The notes beneath the pieces were generated by a model that was given only the letters and a program-made list of their open reading frames with translations, ran no database searches and had not been told where the DNA came from. Below, in pieces: positions 60,154 through 64,000 of a DNA stretch of 64,000 nt. A program made the translations under genes and the position numbers. Positions within the stretch are counted from its first letter, which is position 1. The number at the start of each line of letters is the position of its first letter. The stretch lies in the NCBI RefSeq assembly GCF_026072635.1, contig NZ_AP023081.1, positions 5,204,501 to 5,268,500 on the forward strand, given 5' to 3'. The stretch comes from Pseudomonas solani (lineage in GTDB: Bacteria; Pseudomonadota; Gammaproteobacteria; Pseudomonadales; Pseudomonadaceae).

Positions 60154-60393
60154 TCAGCCCTTGCTCGGCTGCACGTCGCGGATGGCGTTGGACATCCGTT
60201 GATCCTGTTTCAGCAGCGCCCGGCGGACCTTGGCCAACTGCTCGGGCGGCAGGCCGCTCTTGCCGAACATCTCCAGGGCGAACTGGCGGACCTGCGCATC
60301 GGTGTAGGGCGTTTCCTCGCTGTGTTGCGGCGAGGCGCAGCCAGCGAGCGCGAGGGTGGCGAGCAGGGCGATGAGTACGATCGACGTGTGCAT
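60154..60393 (-). CDS. small lipoprotein
   Basis: 79 residues. Signal peptide with lipobox LALAGC (Cys near 19), then a short helical mature part (YTDAQVRQFALEMFGKSGLP, then PPEQLAKVRRALL). Ser rather than Asp follows as residue after Ala, consistent with outer-membrane sorting. GGAGG precedes the ATG and a strong terminator follows. Role unknown. Confidence 0.75.
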   Translation of the reverse strand: MHTSIVLIALLATLALAGCASPQHSEETPYTDAQVRQFALEMFGKSGLPPEQLAKVRRALLKQDQRMSNAIRDVQPSKG

Positions 60394-60543
60394 CTGGCCC
60401 TCCTGTTCGGCTGTCTGCGTTGCGATGGGCGCAGATTAGCCAAGCGGCGGTCGGGGCAGAAATCATCAAGCTTGATAGTGATTATCGGGGCAGCGCATCG
60501 TGCGCCGCAGAGGGCGCCGCCAGGCTGGCGGCGCCCGGAAGGG

Positions 60544-61527
60544 TCAGCGGTTGACGTCCACCACCACGCGGCCACGCACGCGGCCTTCGAGCAGTTCGCT
60601 GGCGCTGAGCACGGCCTCGCCCAGGCCGATCTCGCTGGTGATCTCGTCCAGCAGCGCCAGGTCGAGGTCACGTACCAGGCGGTCCCAGGCCTCGATGCGG
60701 TCGGCGCGCGGGCGCATCACGCTGTCGATACCGGCCAGGGTCACGCCGCGCAGGATGAAGGGCGCAACGCTGGCGGGGAAGTCCATGCCCTGGGCCAGGC
60801 CACAGGCGGCAACGGCGCCGCCGTAGCGGATGCCGGCGCAGACGTTGGCCAGGGTGTGGCTGCCCACCGAGTCGACGGCGCCGGCCCAGCGTTCCTTGCC
60901 CAGCGGCCGGCCGGGCTCGGAGAGGCTGGCGCGGTCGATGATCTCCGCAGCGCCCAGGTGCTTGAGGTACTCCGCTTCCTGGGGCCGGCCGGTGGAGGCC
61001 GCCACCTGGTAGCCGAGGCGGGCGAGCAGGGCGATGGCGAAGCTGCCGACACCGCCGTTGGCGCCGGTCACCAGCACCGGGCCCTTGTCCGGGGTCACGC
61101 CGTTGCGCTCCAGGGCCAGCACCGAAAGCATCGCGGTGTAGCCGGCGGTGCCGATGGCCATCGCCTGGCGCGGGGTGAAGCCAGCAGGCAGGGGGATCAG
61201 CCAGTCGCCGTTGAGGCGCGCCTTCTGCGCCAGGCCGCCCCAGTGGGTCTCGCCCACGCCCCAGCCGTTGAGCAGCACGCGGTCACCGGCCTTGAAGGCG
61301 GGGTTGTCGCTGGCTTCCACGGTGCCGGCCAGGTCGATGCCGGCGACCATGGGGAATTTGCGCACCACCGGGCCCTTGCCGGTGATGGCCAGGCCGTCCT
61401 TGTAGTTCAGGGTGCTGTAGTCGACCTGCACGGTGACGTCGCCCTCGGGCAGCTGCGCCTCGTCCAGCTCGGCCAGCGTGGCGCGGTAGCCCGCGTCGAC
61501 CTTGTCGATCAGGATGCCTTTGAACAT
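60544..61527 (-). CDS. acuI: acrylyl-CoA reductase AcuI/YhdH-type quinone oxidoreductase
   Basis: 327 residues of the medium-chain reductase family. N-terminal DYSTLNYKDGLAITGKGPVV and the cofactor motif VTGANGGVGSFAIALLARLG match AcuI/YhdH, NADPH-dependent reductases of acrylyl-CoA or related enoyl compounds. ATG 61527 starts MFKGILIDKVD. It lies 38 bases downstream of the TetR-family gene; the pair is likely one operon under that regulator. True substrate in this strain is inferred. Confidence 0.88.
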   Translation of the reverse strand: MFKGILIDKVDAGYRATLAELDEAQLPEGDVTVQVDYSTLNYKDGLAITGKGPVVRKFPMVAGIDLAGTVEASDNPAFKAGDRVLLNGWGVGETHWGGLAQKARLNGDWLIPLPAGFTPRQAMAIGTAGYTAMLSVLALERNGVTPDKGPVLVTGANGGVGSFAIALLARLGYQVAASTGRPQEAEYLKHLGAAEIIDRASLSEPGRPLGKERWAGAVDSVGSHTLANVCAGIRYGGAVAACGLAQGMDFPASVAPFILRGVTLAGIDSVMRPRADRIEAWDRLVRDLDLALLDEITSEIGLGEAVLSASELLEGRVRGRVVVDVNR

Positions 61528-61565
61528 CGGTTGTCTCCTCATGGGAAGCAGTGGAAAGGGACGGG

Positions 61566-62198
61566 CTAGCGGGGCAGCCCGGCGATAAATCCTTGGATGA
61601 AGCAGTCCAGCGGCCCGTTGTCCCGCACCAGCCGGGCGCGCAGCACGGCGCCTTCCCAGCCGATCCAGAAGAACGCCGCCCAGTGCGCGCAATCCGTCTC
61701 CGGGGCCAGCTCGCCAGCGGCCTTGGCCGCCTCCAGGCACAGCGCCAGGCGCTGTTGCCAGCTGAGCAGGATGGCCTCCAGGGATTCGCGGAAGGCCTCC
61801 GGCAACTGGGTCACCTCCTGGCCCAGGTTGCCCACCAGGCAGCCGCGGCGGTACTCGAAGCGCTGCATGCCGGCCTTGGCCTCCTCGACGAAGGCCGCGA
61901 TGCGCGCCAGGGGCGGGCGCGACGCGTCCAGCAGGCAGCGGTCGAGCTTGCGCGCGAAGTAACCGGCGTAGTTCTCCAGCACCGCGTGGCCGAAGTCTTC
62001 CTTGCTCTGGAAGTAGTGATAGAACGAGCCCTTGGGCACGCCGACGCGGCTCAGCACTGTGTCGATGCCGGTGCTGAGGAAGCCCTGTTCGGTGAGTATC
62101 TCGGTGCCGCAACGCACCAGGGCGTCGCGGGTGTCGAGGTTGTCGCGGGCGACCTTGGGTGGCCGGCCGCGACGGGGCGGGGGAGTGGAATCGGTCAT
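61566..62198 (-). CDS. acuR: TetR family regulator (AcuR/NemR-like)
   Basis: 210 residues. N-terminal helix-turn-helix (IDTVLSRVGVPKGSFYHYFQ) and a C-terminal ligand domain with a Cys in YRRGCLVGNLGQEV, a position used for electrophile sensing in this subfamily. It precedes acuI. A palindrome TAGACCGATCGTCTA lies 13 bases before its start, so it probably represses its own operon. Confidence 0.82.
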   Translation of the reverse strand: MTDSTPPPRRGRPPKVARDNLDTRDALVRCGTEILTEQGFLSTGIDTVLSRVGVPKGSFYHYFQSKEDFGHAVLENYAGYFARKLDRCLLDASRPPLARIAAFVEEAKAGMQRFEYRRGCLVGNLGQEVTQLPEAFRESLEAILLSWQQRLALCLEAAKAAGELAPETDCAHWAAFFWIGWEGAVLRARLVRDNGPLDCFIQGFIAGLPR

Positions 62199-62210
62199 GG
62201 CGGAGGATAT

Positions 62211-62225
62211 TAGACCGATCGTCTA
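62211..62225. promoter_or_regulatory. palindromic operator upstream of the TetR-family gene
   Basis: TAGACCGATCGTCTA, with arms TAGAC and GTCTA around a five-base centre. It closely resembles the TAGACC-type operator recognised by NemR-like TetR regulators. Location just before the regulator's start supports autoregulation. Confidence 0.72.
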
Positions 62226-62253
62226 TAAAATCAAGGGTGCTGCGCGAAGGCCT

Positions 62254-62901
62254 CTATTCGGTGGCAACGAGCTGGCGGATCGCCTGCTCGAAATACTCCG
62301 CCGGCTGGCCGCCGCTGATCAGGTGGCGACCATTGAGGATCACCGACGGCACCGAGCGGATGCCGTGACTGGTGTAGAAGTTTTCCTCCTCGCGCACCTC
62401 CTCGGCGAAGCGGCCGGATTCCAGCACCTCGCGCGCCGCTTCGGCGTCCAGCCCGGCGGCAGCGGCCACCTCCACCAGCACCGCGCGGTCGCTGGGGTTG
62501 CGCCCCTCGGTGAAGTAGGCGGCCAGCAGGCCCTGCTTGAGTTCCAGCTGGCGCCCCTCGAGCTCCGCCCAGTGCAGCAGGCGGTGGGCGTCGAAGGTGT
62601 TGTAGATGCGCCCGCGTGCCTGCATGTCGAAGCGGAAGCCCACCTCGGCGCCGCGCTGGCGGATGTGCTCGCGGTTGGCGGCCACCTGTTCCGGCGTGCT
62701 GCCGTACTTCTGCTGGATGTGCTCGACGATGTCCTGGCCCTCGGGTGGCATGTCCGGGTTCAGCTCGAAGGGCTTGAAGGCCAGCTCCACCCGCACCTCG
62801 TCGCCGAGGTTGGCGATGGCCTGCTGCAGCGCGCCCAGGCCCACCGCGCACCAGGGGCAGACCACGTCGGATACGAAGTCGATGCTGATGGTCTTGCTCA
62901 T
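62254..62901 (-). CDS. DsbA/FrnE-type thioredoxin-fold oxidoreductase
   Basis: 215 residues, no signal peptide, so cytoplasmic. Active site CPWC in DVVCPWCAVGLGALQQ near residue 12, then a helical insertion and the cis-Pro loop GIRSVPSVILNG. Such FrnE-like proteins act in polyketide or stress redox chemistry, and their target is usually unknown. ATG 62901 is chosen; the longer frame upstream has no similarity. Confidence 0.87.
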   Translation of the reverse strand: MSKTISIDFVSDVVCPWCAVGLGALQQAIANLGDEVRVELAFKPFELNPDMPPEGQDIVEHIQQKYGSTPEQVAANREHIRQRGAEVGFRFDMQARGRIYNTFDAHRLLHWAELEGRQLELKQGLLAAYFTEGRNPSDRAVLVEVAAAAGLDAEAAREVLESGRFAEEVREEENFYTSHGIRSVPSVILNGRHLISGGQPAEYFEQAIRQLVATE

Positions 62902-63147
62902 GGGAAATGCTCCGGTGATGGAAAGATGCCGCCCAGTCTATGCCTCGAAGGCGTGCGCGGCGACGCATCGCACGACTGTCATCGGCCCGGGTTAAAAAAA
63001 CACCGCCCCGGCAGCGCCTCGCGGCTTGCGTCGGCGGCATCTTCAACCATGCTTGGTAATCCGCCCCGGCTGCTTCGCCGCTCGCGTCCCCGAGCGGCCG
63101 TGCCGTTCCCGTTCCGAACCCATCCCGACCATTACGAGGTGTAGACA

Positions 63148-64000
63148 ATGGCCCGTGCGACCCCCATCAACCGCTACCGCAACATCGGCATCGTGGCCCA
63201 CGTGGATGCGGGCAAGACCACCACCACCGAGCGGATCCTGTTCTACACCGGGGTCAACCACAAGATGGGCGAAGTGCACGACGGCGCCGCCACCATGGAC
63301 TGGATGGTGCAGGAGCAGGAGCGCGGCATCACCATCACCTCGGCCGCCACCACCGCCTTCTGGTCGGGCTCGGCCAAGCAGTTCGACAAGTACCGCTTCA
63401 ACATCATCGACACCCCCGGGCACGTCGACTTCACCATCGAGGTGGAGCGCTCCCTGCGTGTGCTCGACGGCGCGGTTGTGGTGTTCAGCGGTGCTGACGG
63501 CGTCGAGCCGCAGTCTGAAACCGTGTGGCGCCAGGCCAACAAGTACGGCGTGCCGCGCATCGCTTACGTCAACAAGATGGACCGCGCCGGCGCCAACTTC
63601 CTCTGGGTGGTCGGGCAGATCAAGCAGCGCCTCGGGCACACCCCGGTGCCCATCCAGCTGCCCATCGGCGCCGAAGAGAACTTCGAAGGCCAGATCGACC
63701 TGCTGAAGATGAAGGCCATCTACTGGAACGACGCCGACCAGGGCACCAGCTTCCGCGAGGAAGAGATCCCCGCCAACCTCCTGGCCGAAGCCGAGGAGTG
63801 GCGCGAGAAGCTGGTGGAAGCCGCCGCCGAGGCCAGCGAAGAACTGATGAACAAATACCTCGAAGGCGAGGCGCTGAGCATCGAGGAGATCAAGGCCGGC
63901 CTGCGCCAGCGCACCATCGCCTGCGAGATCGTCCCCGCCGTGCTCGGCTCCTCCTTCAAGAACAAGGGCGTGCCCCTGGTGCTGGACGCGGTGATCGAAC
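63148..64000 (+). CDS. fusA2: elongation factor G, second copy type (3' end outside window)
   Basis: 284 residues visible. GTPase motifs: AHVDAGKTTTTERILFYTG (G1), GITITSAA (G2), DTPGHVDFT (G3) and NKMDRAGANF (G4). It begins MARATPINRYRNIGIVAHVD. Flanked by DsbA- and TetR-type genes, not by rpsL-rpsG-tuf, so it is probably the FusA2 paralog (as PA2071, recalled). It promotes translocation or ribosome recycling. AGGTG lies before ATG 63148. Confidence 0.88.
   Translation, partial: MARATPINRYRNIGIVAHVDAGKTTTTERILFYTGVNHKMGEVHDGAATMDWMVQEQERGITITSAATTAFWSGSAKQFDKYRFNIIDTPGHVDFTIEVERSLRVLDGAVVVFSGADGVEPQSETVWRQANKYGVPRIAYVNKMDRAGANFLWVVGQIKQRLGHTPVPIQLPIGAEENFEGQIDLLKMKAIYWNDADQGTSFREEEIPANLLAEAEEWREKLVEAAAEASEELMNKYLEGEALSIEEIKAGLRQRTIACEIVPAVLGSSFKNKGVPLVLDAVIE

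Overview
This is a GC-rich stretch of a Pseudomonas chromosome. That call rests on the gene families, such as the gtsABCD-oprB-hexR-zwf-pgl-eda sugar module, a fruR-fruBKA cluster, a KatE/KGG/Ku/LigD stress cluster, and many DUFs typical of the genus. The spacers are also full of short palindromic repeats. The species cannot be fixed from the sequence alone; the P. aeruginosa / P. resinovorans side of the genus is my inference.

Layout: 1-1868 holds the end-truncated gene of a phytanoyl-CoA dioxygenase and a divergent AraC regulator. 2017-15209 is a glucose module: ABC importer GtsABCD, porin OprB, a hexose-6-phosphate mutarotase, repressor HexR, then zwf-pgl-eda (Entner-Doudoroff route), a GapN-type aldehyde dehydrogenase and a small exported protein. 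15260-15941 is a tandem repeat with a 255-bp period. 16028-22766 is the fructose PTS (fruR divergent from fruB-fruK-fruA) with a Cra/FruR-type box between them. 22875-28135 holds a shikimate-dehydrogenase-like enzyme, a GFA-fold protein, an IS481-family insertion sequence that landed inside a palindromic repeat, a membrane protein pair and a DUF1444-like protein.

28436-33353 is accessory DNA. It has a Bro-N protein behind a strongly structured leader, a COQ7-like protein, lipoproteins, and a type VI secretion effector (PAAR fused to a Tle1/DUF2235 lipase). Two DUF2931 lipoprotein genes follow the effector as likely immunity genes, and a scrap of a second effector C-terminus lies between them. 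33774-38415 is a translationally coupled ABC efflux operon (ATPase, MacB-like permease, TolC-like channel, membrane fusion protein). 38701-41830 is a less GC-rich part with a PraA/PraB-like secreted protein and a FadL-type outer membrane channel.

42139-58878 is a stationary-phase/stress cluster: small DUF proteins, an alpha/beta hydrolase, a DUF3182 protein, glycogen phosphorylase, a KGG protein, catalase HPII, an MgtC-like protein, the NHEJ pair Ku and LigD, and a short-chain dehydrogenase. 59339-64000 carries small proteins with clear terminators, an AcuI-type reductase with its TetR regulator and a palindromic operator, a DsbA/FrnE-type protein, and the start of an EF-G gene that is not in a ribosomal-protein operon.

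The main functional theme is sugar uptake and oxidation through the Entner-Doudoroff pathway, with visible regulatory sites (Crc-type A-rich motifs, a HexR-type dyad, a FruR box). The most unusual material is the PAAR-Tle1/DUF2931 locus with its effector scar, the structured leader before the Bro-N gene, and the layered repeat elements.
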